A DNA stretch of 64,000 bases from Lachnospiraceae bacterium (GTDB lineage Bacteria > Bacillota > Clostridia > Lachnospirales > Lachnospiraceae). The position numbers and the translations under genes are program-made. The DNA lies in the NCBI GenBank assembly GCA_022796795.1, contig JAAWJI010000019.1, positions 1 to 64,000 of the forward strand. Direction: 5' to 3'. Shown here piece after piece: positions 46,648 to 56,419 of the stretch. A model generated the notes under the pieces. It made no database searches and was not told the DNA's origin. It was given only the letters and a program-made list of their open reading frames with translations. Each line of letters opens with the position of its first letter. Position 1 is the stretch's first letter.

Positions 46648-48489
46648 CTAGGACTCCTTGGGCTCCGGCAGGCACCCTTTCATAATAATCATAAACTCCT
46701 CCCCAGTTATGGTCTCCTTCTCATAGAGATATTTTGCCAGGGCATGCAGCTTATCCATATTCTTCTCCAGAATCTCTCTTGCCCGCTTATGCTGCTCCCG
46801 GACGATTTCCACCACCTTTTTGTCGATAAAGGCTGCCGTCTCCTGGGAACAGGCCAGGGAGGTGTCCCCGCCCAAATACTGATTGGTGACGGTCTCCATG
46901 GCTACCATGTCAAATTCCTCGGTCATGCCGAACCGGGTTACCATGGACCGGGCAAGCTTGGTGACCTGCTCAATGTCATTGGAGGCTCCTGTGGTCACGG
47001 AATGGAACACCAGCTCCTCTGCTACCCGTCCTCCTGTGTAGGTGGCGATCTTATTCACCAACTGCTCATAGGACATCAGGTTATGCTCCTCCTCATCCAC
47101 CTGCATGGTATAGCCCAGGGCTCCGGAGGTTCTAGGAATAATGGTAATTTTGTGCACCGGCGCAGAGTTATTCTGCAGGGCAGCCACCAGGGCATGTCCG
47201 ATTTCGTGGTAGGACACGATAAGCTTTTCCTTGTTGGAGAGAATCTTGTTTTTCTTCTGATATCCGGCGATCACCACCTCCACGCTCTCCTCCAGGTCCG
47301 CCTGCTGGACAAAGCCCCGGCCCTGGCGCACAGCCCGAAGAGCGGCCTCGTTAATTATATTGGCAAGCTCTGCGCCGGAAGCCCCGGAGGCAGCTCGGGC
47401 CACTGCGGCAAAGTCCACATCCTCGGCAATCTTGATCTTTTTGGCGTGCACCTTCAGAATATCTATGCGCCCCTGGAGGTCCGGCAGCTCCACCGGCACT
47501 CGCCGGTCAAAGCGGCCGGGACGAAGAAGAGCCGGATCCAGAGAATCCGGACGGTTGGTGGCGGCCAGGATCATTACGCCCTTCTTTCCGTCAAAGCCGT
47601 CCATTTCCGTGAGCAGCTGGTTCAGAGTCTGCTCCCTCTCGTCATTGCCTCCCATGCCGCCGTTGTCTCGCTTTTTTCCGATGGTGTCAATCTCATCAAT
47701 AAACACAATACAGGGAGCCTTTTCATTGGCCTGCTTAAAGAGATCCCGGACCTTGGCAGCCCCCATGCCCACAAACATTTCCACAAACTCAGAGCCAGAG
47801 ATGGAGAAAAAGGGCACCTCCGCCTCTCCTGCCACAGCCTTTGCCAGCAGGGTTTTTCCCGTTCCCGGAGGTCCCACCAAAAGCGCTCCCTTAGGCATGG
47901 AAGCCCCAATCTCCGTATATTTCTGGGGATTGTGCAGGAAATCCACAATCTCTGTGAGAATCTCCTTGGCCTCGTCCTCCCCGGCCACATCAGAAAAACG
48001 GATGCCCGTGGTGGACTCCACATAAATCTTGGCGTTGCTCTTTCCAAAGGTCATGGCATTCATGCCGCCGCCCATGCGCTTCGTCAAAGACCGCATAAGC
48101 AGCTGACCGATAGCCATAAAAATCAGAATGGGGATGACCCAGCTGACTAGGATGCTCATGAAGGGAGACATTTCCTCCTCGTAGACTTTGCCAAAGCTTA
48201 CGTCAGAGCCGTCCAGCCTCTCCGCCAGCTTATTCCCATCCTCAATAAGTGTGGTACGGTAATATCCGGCTGTCTCCTCCCCGTCGGAAAAGAACAGCTG
48301 GTTTTCGTTGATCTGCACCTCCTGAATCTTGTTTTCCTCCAGCATTTGAAGAAAGGTACTGTAGTCCACATCTGTGATCTTGGCGCCTAAAAACCTGGGA
48401 AACACCAGAATATTCAAAAGCAGCAGGACGATCATAACGATCATGTAATAAAATAAAAACGGTTTTCTCGGTTGTTTTACTTCCTTCAC
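46648..48489 (-). CDS. ftsH: ATP-dependent zinc metalloprotease FtsH
   Basis: [52 protein letters not shown] zinc site. Confidence 0.97.
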   Translation of the reverse strand: MKEVKQPRKPFLFYYMIVMIVLLLLNILVFPRFLGAKITDVDYSTFLQMLEENKIQEVQINENQLFFSDGEETAGYYRTTLIEDGNKLAERLDGSDVSFGKVYEEEMSPFMSILVSWVIPILIFMAIGQLLMRSLTKRMGGGMNAMTFGKSNAKIYVESTTGIRFSDVAGEDEAKEILTEIVDFLHNPQKYTEIGASMPKGALLVGPPGTGKTLLAKAVAGEAEVPFFSISGSEFVEMFVGMGAAKVRDLFKQANEKAPCIVFIDEIDTIGKKRDNGGMGGNDEREQTLNQLLTEMDGFDGKKGVMILAATNRPDSLDPALLRPGRFDRRVPVELPDLQGRIDILKVHAKKIKIAEDVDFAAVARAASGASGAELANIINEAALRAVRQGRGFVQQADLEESVEVVIAGYQKKNKILSNKEKLIVSYHEIGHALVAALQNNSAPVHKITIIPRTSGALGYTMQVDEEEHNLMSYEQLVNKIATYTGGRVAEELVFHSVTTGASNDIEQVTKLARSMVTRFGMTEEFDMVAMETVTNQYLGGDTSLACSQETAAFIDKKVVEIVREQHKRAREILEKNMDKLHALAKYLYEKETITGEEFMIIMKGCLPEPKES

Positions 48490-48631
48490 CTTTTCGCCCC
48501 CTTATGTTTTCCTGAGAATCTCTGTCCAGGGCTGTTTCACATACAGCTTTATTTCGTCTGAACTGATATAAGTATATCATTCCCATTCTGGGGGAATCAA
48601 TGAAGCAATTCTAAAACATTTCTAAAATTTT

Positions 48632-49774
48632 CTAAAACAGGATCCGTTCCTGGGCAAATTTTTTCACCTGATAAAGCACCAGCACCTCGGTAAAATCCTG
48701 CTCTGCCGCATATTCCGCCAGGGACGCCTTAAAATGCCGCAGATCCACCATCTGAATCTCCTGGTAATCGGTGAGAAGAAACTGTACAAAGGTATTGGCA
48801 TAGGAATCCTTGACCAGCAGAAGCTTTTTTCCGTTCTCCACTCCTGTATGAATCTTAACCAGCGGGTAATTTCCTTTCAGGAACACCCGGTACTGATCCC
48901 GTTTCTTCAGAAAGCTTCGATCATAGATGGAATGGTACAGCTTCCCGTCGCCATAGTCCACCGCAAGCCCGTCTCCCTCAATCCCCGGCAGATACATGGC
49001 CATAATGCTGTCCGGAGAAATGTCATAGCTCCCGGCCCTGGAATAGCTGGTTCCGTAAAAATTTCGGCTCAGAATTTCCTCCTCATAGGCCTCCTGGGGC
49101 AGAGCTTCCCTGCCAGTCTGTTCCCGGAACGCCTCATAGGCATAGTAGGCTCCCAGACTGGTCCAGTGATGATCGGTCCGGTAATAAACGTATTCCTGAC
49201 TGTGGGATTTTAAGGCATCTTCCACCAAAATGGTTCCCGGCACCTGAACCTGCGCCTGGGAAAGCAGCTGCTCCTGATCCAGCTCCGGCGCAAAGGCCGG
49301 AAGGTAATGGGGCAGCACCTCCCCCGCTGTGGGCGCCAACAGCAGATGGCCTTCCATCCCCTTTTCTTCCATGGCCTCCAGGAATTGGCCCACAGATTCC
49401 AGATTCTCCTGGAAGATCTCCGGATCATATTCCTGAAAGGCTTCCAGCAGATAGGAATTCTTTCCCAAATAAATGCCCTGATTCTCTGTGCGCCCAAGGG
49501 CCCGGGACAGCAGAGTCTTTCCCTGGACCAGGCTGTCCCGATAAGGCAGCTGATCTGAAAACCACTTTTCCAGCTCCTCCCCATAGACGCCGCTTTTAAG
49601 AGCGTTCCAGGTAAATGCAGGCTTTTCCTGAAGATACCGGTTCTCCGCCTCCGAAAAAACCACGGCAGGCTTTGCCAGAAACAAGATCAAAAACAGAGCC
49701 CAGGCTCCTGCCAGAAGCCCCAGCTGACCTGTTCTTTGAAATCTCTTTTTGTCTTTCCTGTCCTTGTTATCCAA
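48632..49774 (-). CDS. DHHW/AlgJ-AlgX-like SGNH-fold protein (polysaccharide O-acetylation partner)
   Basis: YRTDHHWTSLGAYYAYEAF (DHHW motif); next to MBOAT gene. Confidence 0.88.
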   Translation of the reverse strand: MDNKDRKDKKRFQRTGQLGLLAGAWALFLILFLAKPAVVFSEAENRYLQEKPAFTWNALKSGVYGEELEKWFSDQLPYRDSLVQGKTLLSRALGRTENQGIYLGKNSYLLEAFQEYDPEIFQENLESVGQFLEAMEEKGMEGHLLLAPTAGEVLPHYLPAFAPELDQEQLLSQAQVQVPGTILVEDALKSHSQEYVYYRTDHHWTSLGAYYAYEAFREQTGREALPQEAYEEEILSRNFYGTSYSRAGSYDISPDSIMAMYLPGIEGDGLAVDYGDGKLYHSIYDRSFLKKRDQYRVFLKGNYPLVKIHTGVENGKKLLLVKDSYANTFVQFLLTDYQEIQMVDLRHFKASLAEYAAEQDFTEVLVLYQVKKFAQERILF

Positions 49775-49802
49775 AGCTTCTCACCCTCCCATTTCCCAGA
49801 CT

Positions 49803-51212
49803 CTAAAACCGAAAATACAGAAACGGATTGTAGCTGTCCGCTGCCAGCCAGGCCACGCAGGCCCCCAAAAGCAGCAGCAGACAACCTGTCTCCGCCCAGG
49901 GATGCCGTTCCAGCATGCCCTTTCCCAGCCTTCTGGGGAGCTCCGTGCACCCTAGAAGCCCCAGAACCAGCAGGGGAGCAAAATTCATCAGCTGATAGAG
50001 ATCAAAGCCTGCCGGAAAAAGCCAGAGACTTCCCGAGGGATTTCCCATTCCCCCAAAGCCCGTCATCCGGACCAGCCAGGCCGCCCAGGCTCCCAGATCC
50101 TCAAAGGCAAACAGGGTCCAGCCCACAGCCGTCACCAAGAGCGCATATCCATGCGACAAAACGCCCGGGGCCTTTTCCAGCCATTTCCCTAAAAACAGCT
50201 TTTCCAGAATGAGAAAGGAGGCATAATACAGGCCCCACAGCAAAAAATTCCAGGAAGCTCCATGCCAGATTCCCGTCAGAGCCCACACAATCAGAAGGTT
50301 TCGCAGCTGACACAGACGTCCCTTGCGGTTTCCCCCCAGGGGAATATACACGTACTCCCGGAACCAGGTTCCCAGGGTCATATGCCAGCGCCGCCAGAAC
50401 TCCGTAATGCTGCGGGAAATATAGGGATATGCAAAATTCTCCGGGAAGGAAAATCCCAGCATGCGTCCCAGACCAATAGCCATATCCGAATAGCCGGAAA
50501 AATCATAGTAGATCTGCAGGCCAAAGGCCAGAATTCCCAGCCAGCTTCCAAAGCCGCTGACATCCGGCCTTCCCAGATACAGATTCCACAGGGCTCCGAA
50601 GGGATTTGCCAACAGCACCTTTTTTCCCAGACCCACCAGAAACCTGCGCAAACCCTCGTAGATATCCCAGGAGCAGACAGACCGCTGGTCCAGCTCTTTT
50701 TGCACGCTGACATACCGCACAATGGGACCGGCAATCAGCTGGGGAAACATGCTCACATAAGCGCCAAAGGCAATGATATTCTTCTGAACCGGAGCCTTTC
50801 CCCGGTACACATCAATGGTATAGGACATGGTCTGAAAGGTATAAAAGGAAATTCCAATGGGAAGCTTGAAACCCGGCACAGGAATCCCAAGCCCGGTGAG
50901 GGAATTCCAGGTCTCCACCAGGAGGCCGCTGTATTTAAAGACGCACAAAAGTCCCGCATTGATCAAAACAGAGGAAAGCAGTGCTGCCTTCGCGGCCCTT
51001 CTCCCCCGAAACCGGTCTACCAGAATCCCATGCACATAATCCACCAGTGTGGAAAACAACAGCAGAGTCACATAGACCGGCTCCCCCCAGGCATAAAAAA
51101 TCAGACTTCCCAGGAATAACATTCCATTGTGAAGCCTGACCGGAAGCAGGAAATAAACCGCCAAAAACAAGGGCAGAAATCCCATTAAAAACGTAAAGCT
51201 GGAAAATACCAT
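49803..51212 (-). CDS. MBOAT family O-acyltransferase (AlgI-like)
   Basis: SYTIDVYRGK; SITEFWRRWHMTLGTWFREYVYIPLGGNRKG; LTGIWHGASWNFLLWGLYY. Confidence 0.95.
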   Translation of the reverse strand: MVFSSFTFLMGFLPLFLAVYFLLPVRLHNGMLFLGSLIFYAWGEPVYVTLLLFSTLVDYVHGILVDRFRGRRAAKAALLSSVLINAGLLCVFKYSGLLVETWNSLTGLGIPVPGFKLPIGISFYTFQTMSYTIDVYRGKAPVQKNIIAFGAYVSMFPQLIAGPIVRYVSVQKELDQRSVCSWDIYEGLRRFLVGLGKKVLLANPFGALWNLYLGRPDVSGFGSWLGILAFGLQIYYDFSGYSDMAIGLGRMLGFSFPENFAYPYISRSITEFWRRWHMTLGTWFREYVYIPLGGNRKGRLCQLRNLLIVWALTGIWHGASWNFLLWGLYYASFLILEKLFLGKWLEKAPGVLSHGYALLVTAVGWTLFAFEDLGAWAAWLVRMTGFGGMGNPSGSLWLFPAGFDLYQLMNFAPLLVLGLLGCTELPRRLGKGMLERHPWAETGCLLLLLGACVAWLAADSYNPFLYFRF

Positions 51213-51355
51213 AGCTCTTTCCTATTCCTCATTCTTTTTCATTTTCAGGGCACAGCCTTTAACTGGCCATGCCCCGTTCTTCTGCTTCAGGTGTTCCAAA
51301 TGCGCCCTCACGACTTTCCCGGATGGTGGATCACTCACTTTCGGACGCATTCAGT

Positions 51356-51889
51356 CTACTCAAAGAAGCTCTGGAAAGCATCCACTGCTTTTTGCGTCTG
51401 CTCCTTGGCAAAGGCCAGCTGATCCTCCTCCGAGGAATCCAGGTCCTCATTGACTGCTCCCACCAGCAGGAAAGCCACATAATCCCCATTTCGCACTACC
51501 TGAGAGGCATTTACCTTGGGCATATTGGCAGGATACTGAAAGCTGTCCTCCTGCAGAACCTTCTGCACGGATTTCAGCTGGGTCTCAATCTCCTCTCCCT
51601 TGCCCTCCTTGGCCTTAACAATCACCACCTGATCCGGATGAGCGCTGATCATAGGCATCTGAGCCACATAGGCCTCCACATGGGTCAGATCGATCCCGTA
51701 CCTGTCGCTGAACATGCTTTCATCCAGATCCGTATCAGGCAGATAATCCTCTCCATAAGCCTCCTGAACCGCAGTCAGAATATCGCTTACATCCACCTCG
51801 GCCTGTCCCTTGTTTCCGCCTGCGCAGCCTGCCAGGACAAAAAGCATTCCAATCAAAAGCGCACCAAATACAATTCCTTGTTTTCTCAT
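51356..51889 (-). CDS. DUF4358-like lipoprotein
   Basis: Lipobox LFVLAGCAGG; small secreted protein with an AYGEDYLPD-type domain. Confidence 0.7.
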   Translation of the reverse strand: MRKQGIVFGALLIGMLFVLAGCAGGNKGQAEVDVSDILTAVQEAYGEDYLPDTDLDESMFSDRYGIDLTHVEAYVAQMPMISAHPDQVVIVKAKEGKGEEIETQLKSVQKVLQEDSFQYPANMPKVNASQVVRNGDYVAFLLVGAVNEDLDSSEEDQLAFAKEQTQKAVDAFQSFFE

Positions 51890-51965
51890 AACGAAACTCC
51901 TCCTTATATTTCCTATGTATCTGCATGTTTCCCCCTCATGCAGCAGGTTTTGCTATGTAATCCCT

Positions 51966-52379
51966 TTACAGAGACTCCAGAATCTCCGCCTTCTTGGCGT
52001 CAAATTCTTCCTTGGTAATGAGGCGCTGATCATAAAGCCGGTTCAGCTGCTCCAGACGCTCCTCCACCGTGCCCTTCTCCTGGCCTCCTTGCCCGTGAAG
52101 CTCCTCCAGTTCCTCCTCATTAACGATCACATGTCCCATGGGCAGCCCCTTTTGGGAAAAGAGGTTGATGCCGTGGCTTACAGTAATAACTGCGGACACC
52201 AAGGTCCAGAACACTCCAAAGAGACCGGCTCCCGGAATCACCACAAAGATTCCTAAAATGCAGAACAAAAGCCCCACGATAAATCCCAGCGCAGATGGAA
52301 GCTTTCCCGGCCTGTACCAATATTGCTTTCTCATAAAATCCTCCCACTTTGTCTGCTGTAAGAGACAATCCGCTGCCAA
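51966..52379 (-). CDS. Small membrane protein with C-terminal SHOCT domain
   Basis: C-terminal VEERLEQLNRLYDQRLITKEEFDAKKAEILESL. Confidence 0.85.
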   Translation of the reverse strand: MAADCLLQQTKWEDFMRKQYWYRPGKLPSALGFIVGLLFCILGIFVVIPGAGLFGVFWTLVSAVITVSHGINLFSQKGLPMGHVIVNEEELEELHGQGGQEKGTVEERLEQLNRLYDQRLITKEEFDAKKAEILESL

Positions 52380-52459
52380 AGGAGGCTATGTTTAGTGTCA
52401 CCCTCTTTGGCCTGTCCTATACAGGGTACTTCATCTAATATATGGTTTCAGTAGAACAC

Positions 52460-52606
52460 TTACTTTATTGTAATCTCCCAAATAGAAGCTGTGCTGTAAA
52501 ATATCTCATTTTCTTCATTTAGAATCATATTCCTTGCTTTTTCTGACAGCCTGGGATCATTTAATACGGACCAAACAGCAATATGCGTATCTAACAATAC
52601 TTTCAT
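52460..52606 (-). pseudogene. Truncated PIN-domain VapC-like toxin
   Basis: My reverse translation: MKVLLDTHIAVWSVLNDPRLSEKARNMILNEENEIFYSTASIWEITIK*, only the N-terminal third of a PIN domain; start overlaps the antitoxin stop. Confidence 0.75.
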
Positions 52607-52842
52607 ATATCAAATTCCTCAAACATTCTTGCTATTTCATCATTACATTCATCTATATCATAATCTGCATCAATAAGATTCAAGCCTTCTAAACTTCCAA
52701 TTCTACGCCTTTTCTTTTCCGGTAATACTGACGCTGAATCAGCAGGCCTCATAAAACGTTGTATCATATCAAGCAAAAAACGCAAATTATCATCTGACAA
52801 ACCGTTAAGGGATTGTATTACCTGACTTTGTAGTGTTGACAT
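52603..52842 (-). CDS. Antitoxin-like protein of a VapBC-type module
   Basis: 79-aa protein overlapping by 4 nt the start of a PIN-domain ORF. Confidence 0.6.
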   Translation of the reverse strand: MSTLQSQVIQSLNGLSDDNLRFLLDMIQRFMRPADSASVLPEKKRRRIGSLEGLNLIDADYDIDECNDEIARMFEEFDI

Positions 52843-52969
52843 ACCATGGTTCTCCTTCCCATTGAAAATTGCTTCTTTATTCCCGTCTTTTTATTAGTAT
52901 AACCCTAAACAGAAGTTTTCTCAACACTATTCCTGCAAAAAAGTTTACCCTTTTATTTTGAAAAAACAC

Positions 52970-52997
52970 TTGCAAATTAGGGATTTTTCTGTAAAAT
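52970..52997 (+). promoter_or_regulatory. Promoter of ABC-F gene
   Basis: TTGCAA, 16 bp, TAAAAT about 50 nt upstream of start, with AAAGGAG RBS. Confidence 0.5.
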
Positions 52998-53047
52998 AGA
53001 AGGGGATTGCATATCCATAAGTTTTCTATATTTAAAGGAGTTTTTCA

Positions 53048-54691
53048 ATGATCAGTGCAAACAATATTACCCTTCGGCTGGGAAAACGCGCCCTGTTTGA
53101 GGATGTAAATATCAAGTTTACCCAGGGCAACTGCTACGGCCTTATCGGCGCCAACGGCGCGGGAAAGTCCACCTTTCTGAGGATTCTCACCGGAGAGCTG
53201 GAGCCCACCAAGGGAGAGATTGCCATCACCCCCGGGGAGCGGCTTTCCTTTTTGAAGCAGAATCATTTTGCCTATGACGAGTACACGGTGCTGGACACGG
53301 TGATTATGGGAAATGCCCGTCTCTATCAGATCATGAAGGAGAAGGACGCCATCTATATGAAGGAGGATTTCTCTGAGGAGGACGGCATCCGGGCCAGCGA
53401 GCTGGAGGCGGAATTTGCCGACATGAACGGCTGGGAGGCGGAGTCTGACGCTGCCACCCTGCTGAACGGGCTGGGAATCGAAAGCGAGCTTCACTACACC
53501 ATGATGAAGGATCTTCTGGGCGCCCAGAAGGTGAAGGTGCTGCTGGCTCAGGCTCTGTTCGGCAATCCGGACATCCTGCTCCTGGATGAGCCCACCAACC
53601 ATCTGGATCTGGACGCCATTGCCTGGCTGGAGGAGTTTCTCATCAATTTCAACAATACGGTGATTGTGGTCTCCCATGACCGTTATTTTCTCAACAAGGT
53701 CTGTACCCACACGGCGGACATTGACTACGGCAAGATTCAGCTGTACGCGGGAAACTACGATTTCTGGTATGAGTCCAGCCAGCTTTTGATCCGTCAGATG
53801 AAGGAAGCCAACAAGAAGAAGGAGGAGAAAATCAAGGAGCTGCAGGAGTTTATCTCCCGTTTCAGCGCTAATGCCTCCAAGTCCAAGCAGGCCACCTCCA
53901 GAAAGCGGGCCCTGGAAAAGATTCAGCTGGATGAGATTAAACCCTCCAGCCGCAAATATCCCTACATTGATTTCCGTCCCAACCGGGAAATCGGAAATGA
54001 GGTGCTGACCGTGGAGGGCATCTCCAAGACCATTGACGGGGTAAAGGTTCTGGACAACATTTCCTTTATCCTGGGCCACGACGACAAGGTTGCCTTTGTG
54101 GGCAGCAATGAGTTCGCCAAGACCACCCTCTTCCAGATTCTCACTGGAGAGCTGGAGCCGGACGAGGGCACCTATAAATGGGGTGTGACCACCAGTCAGG
54201 CCTATTTCCCCAAGGATAACTCGGCGGAATTTGACAACGACGATACCATTGTGGACTGGCTCACCCAATACTCGGAGATCAAGGACGCCACCTATGTGCG
54301 GGGCTTCCTGGGCCGTATGCTTTTCGCCGGGGAGGACGGGGTGAAAAAGGTGAAAATCCTCTCCGGAGGAGAGAAGGTCCGCTGCATGCTCAGCAAGCTT
54401 ATGATTTCCGGCGCCAACATTCTTTTGCTGGATGAGCCTACGGACCACCTGGACATGGAGTCCATCACGGCCCTGAACAACGGCCTGATCAAATTCCCCG
54501 GTGTGCTGCTCTTCTCCTCCCGGGATCACCAGATTGTCCAGACCACAGCCAACCGGATCATTGAGCTTCTGCCAAACGGCACCATGATCGACAAGATCAC
54601 CACCTACGACGAGTATCTGGAGAGCGATGCCATGGCCAGAAAGCGCACGGTTTACACGGCAAAGAAAGAAGAAGAGGATTTCACAGAGTAA
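53048..54691 (+). CDS. ABC-F family ATPase
   Basis: Two Walker-type NBDs (GANGAGKSTFL; signature region LSGGEKVRCMLSKLMI; LLLDEPTDHLDMESI) and no TM. Confidence 0.94.
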   Translation: MISANNITLRLGKRALFEDVNIKFTQGNCYGLIGANGAGKSTFLRILTGELEPTKGEIAITPGERLSFLKQNHFAYDEYTVLDTVIMGNARLYQIMKEKDAIYMKEDFSEEDGIRASELEAEFADMNGWEAESDAATLLNGLGIESELHYTMMKDLLGAQKVKVLLAQALFGNPDILLLDEPTNHLDLDAIAWLEEFLINFNNTVIVVSHDRYFLNKVCTHTADIDYGKIQLYAGNYDFWYESSQLLIRQMKEANKKKEEKIKELQEFISRFSANASKSKQATSRKRALEKIQLDEIKPSSRKYPYIDFRPNREIGNEVLTVEGISKTIDGVKVLDNISFILGHDDKVAFVGSNEFAKTTLFQILTGELEPDEGTYKWGVTTSQAYFPKDNSAEFDNDDTIVDWLTQYSEIKDATYVRGFLGRMLFAGEDGVKKVKILSGGEKVRCMLSKLMISGANILLLDEPTDHLDMESITALNNGLIKFPGVLLFSSRDHQIVQTTANRIIELLPNGTMIDKITTYDEYLESDAMARKRTVYTAKKEEEDFTE

Positions 54692-54709
54692 CCAAAACGG
54701 TTTCGGATG

Positions 54710-54764
54710 AAAAGCACCTGACAGCAGCAATACATTCGCCGCCCGGTCAGGTGCTTTTCTTGTA
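54710..54764 (+). terminator. Intrinsic terminator after ABC-F gene
   Basis: 13-bp stem AAAAGCACCTGAC / GTCAGGTGCTTTT, then CTTGT. Confidence 0.75.
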
Positions 54765-54824
54765 CGATTTTCTTCCTCTTTTTTGGGGAAGAGGCCGTCC
54801 CCTGCTCCGGTAAGGGCATCTCCC

Positions 54825-55127
54825 TTATTTCCACCGGTTCTTCAGGGCCTCCTCCCACTCCTCCCGGCGGCTCTCATACTGTTCGTTGAGATAGGCCACC
54901 GCCTCCTCAAAGCCCTCCGGGGTAAAGGGAAAATCCCGGTATTCCTTTTTCTCCTCCGGCGTACAGGCAAAGCTAAAGGGCTCCGGATAGATCACTACCT
55001 GCAGAGCTTTTTGCTCCTCCTCCCGGGTTTCCTTGCTCATGCGGTAGCGCATGCCGCTGAAGCTTCCCGTGTACACCCCACGGTTGATGTATGGCAGACC
55101 GGCCTGCCCGTGCAGATCAATGTTCAT
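54825..55127 (-). CDS. Hypothetical protein
   Basis: ORF from MNIDLHGQAGLPYINRG; same strand and spacing as the adjacent cluster. Confidence 0.55.
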   Translation of the reverse strand: MNIDLHGQAGLPYINRGVYTGSFSGMRYRMSKETREEEQKALQVVIYPEPFSFACTPEEKKEYRDFPFTPEGFEEAVAYLNEQYESRREEWEEALKNRWK

Positions 55128-55129
55128 AT

Positions 55130-55636
55130 TCACTCTCTCACAGAAAACAGGGAAAAGGTGAAGGCAAAGCCTAACAGGTTGCTGACCAGGGCCAAAAACA
55201 GATGCGCCCATGTCAATATGCCTGACGTAATAATACCCATAGGATTTTTCACCACCATCAGGAACAGATTTAAAAGTCCGATTCCCGGCATATTTGCAAC
55301 AATAGCCGCCAGATTTCCCATTCCTAAAAGCTCATAATATCTCAGCATCCAAAAGGCAACCGCCACATTGCTTACCAGCTGAACCAACAGCATGGCAATC
55401 CCGCCAATCTTTGCCAGAATCAAAATCCCATAGCTGTGAGCCATTCCCCCAAGCAAGGCTATCATAGCCAAAACCAATGGTACAAGGAGCCCGAACAACA
55501 CATTCCGGATTCCCTGCGGAATATAGCTTGCTGGCATTCCGTTTACCGTCTTTGTAACAAAAACCTGAATCACACCTAACACAAGCAGCACCACACAAAG
55601 ACTCAGCGGCGCAGCACATCTGCTATTGCTTTTCAT
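55130..55636 (-). CDS. Hypothetical multi-TM membrane protein
   Basis: Hydrophobic 168-aa ORF with about 4 TM segments. Confidence 0.65.
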   Translation of the reverse strand: MKSNSRCAAPLSLCVVLLVLGVIQVFVTKTVNGMPASYIPQGIRNVLFGLLVPLVLAMIALLGGMAHSYGILILAKIGGIAMLLVQLVSNVAVAFWMLRYYELLGMGNLAAIVANMPGIGLLNLFLMVVKNPMGIITSGILTWAHLFLALVSNLLGFAFTFSLFSVRE

Positions 55637-55699
55637 CTCATTTCCCCCTCCCGGATATCGGTTCGCTTCATTCTTCCTGCCATTCTAGTTCCTTCTCAC

Positions 55700-56383
55700 T
55701 TAGTTGCTCATGCGAAGCTGGCGCTCCCGCTCCTGTGCCATGCGCACAAAAAGCTGCACCTCTTTCTCCACGCTCTCCGTCTCCTCGCTGAACACGACGC
55801 GCTGGATAGCGCCGATCTGGTTCATCATGCCGCTCTCCAGGGCTGCCACCGCAGGGCTGGATTTCACCTGACAGCTCTTGGCCGCGTCATAGGCCTTTTC
55901 CACCAGCTTTTTGATCTCCTTTTTCTCCGTGCCGTTCATGATACTTTCCAGCTGCGCCGATGCATTGCGGACAAATTTCAGGTCGTTTTGAATCCGCGCC
56001 TCATTGGAAGCCGTCTTCTCATTGGCCAGCATGCTGGTCAGCATGGCAAAGGCATAGGCGGCCATGAGCACAATCTGCACGATCAGAGCCGGCTTCCAGT
56101 CTTGGGGATGCAGGAGAATAAAGATCACTCCCGCCACCAGCTCAATGAGGAAATAGCCGCTGGCAATGGTATACAGAGAGTATCCGTATACATCCGCGCT
56201 TTTCCCCTTTGTGACAAAATAGGGCGTCAAAAGCAGCAAAGCATAGGCTCCATGAATAAACCCGTAGGAAATCCAGACAGAAGCCGGATGTCCTTTTGCC
56301 CCTGCCATGGAAAAGAACAGGATATTAAACACAATCAGAAATATTAAATCCAGAATAATCCAGTAAATTCTCGTTTTCTTCAT
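55700..56383 (-). CDS. Hypothetical membrane protein with C-terminal coiled-coil region
   Basis: N-terminal TM segments followed by soluble helical tail; in cluster with SPFH protein. Confidence 0.7.
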   Translation of the reverse strand: MKKTRIYWIILDLIFLIVFNILFFSMAGAKGHPASVWISYGFIHGAYALLLLTPYFVTKGKSADVYGYSLYTIASGYFLIELVAGVIFILLHPQDWKPALIVQIVLMAAYAFAMLTSMLANEKTASNEARIQNDLKFVRNASAQLESIMNGTEKKEIKKLVEKAYDAAKSCQVKSSPAVAALESGMMNQIGAIQRVVFSEETESVEKEVQLFVRMAQERERQLRMSN

Positions 56384-56419
56384 CTCTCATAAATCCCTTC
56401 TGATTTCTAGTTTCTGGTT

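Noticed and set aside
46564-48150. 528-aa plus-strand ORF opposite ftsH
   Set aside because: Antisense shadow of ftsH
53045-54730. 561-aa minus-strand ORF opposite the ABC-F gene
   Set aside because: Antisense shadow ORF in GC-biased coding DNA; the plus strand encodes a clear ABC-F ATPase
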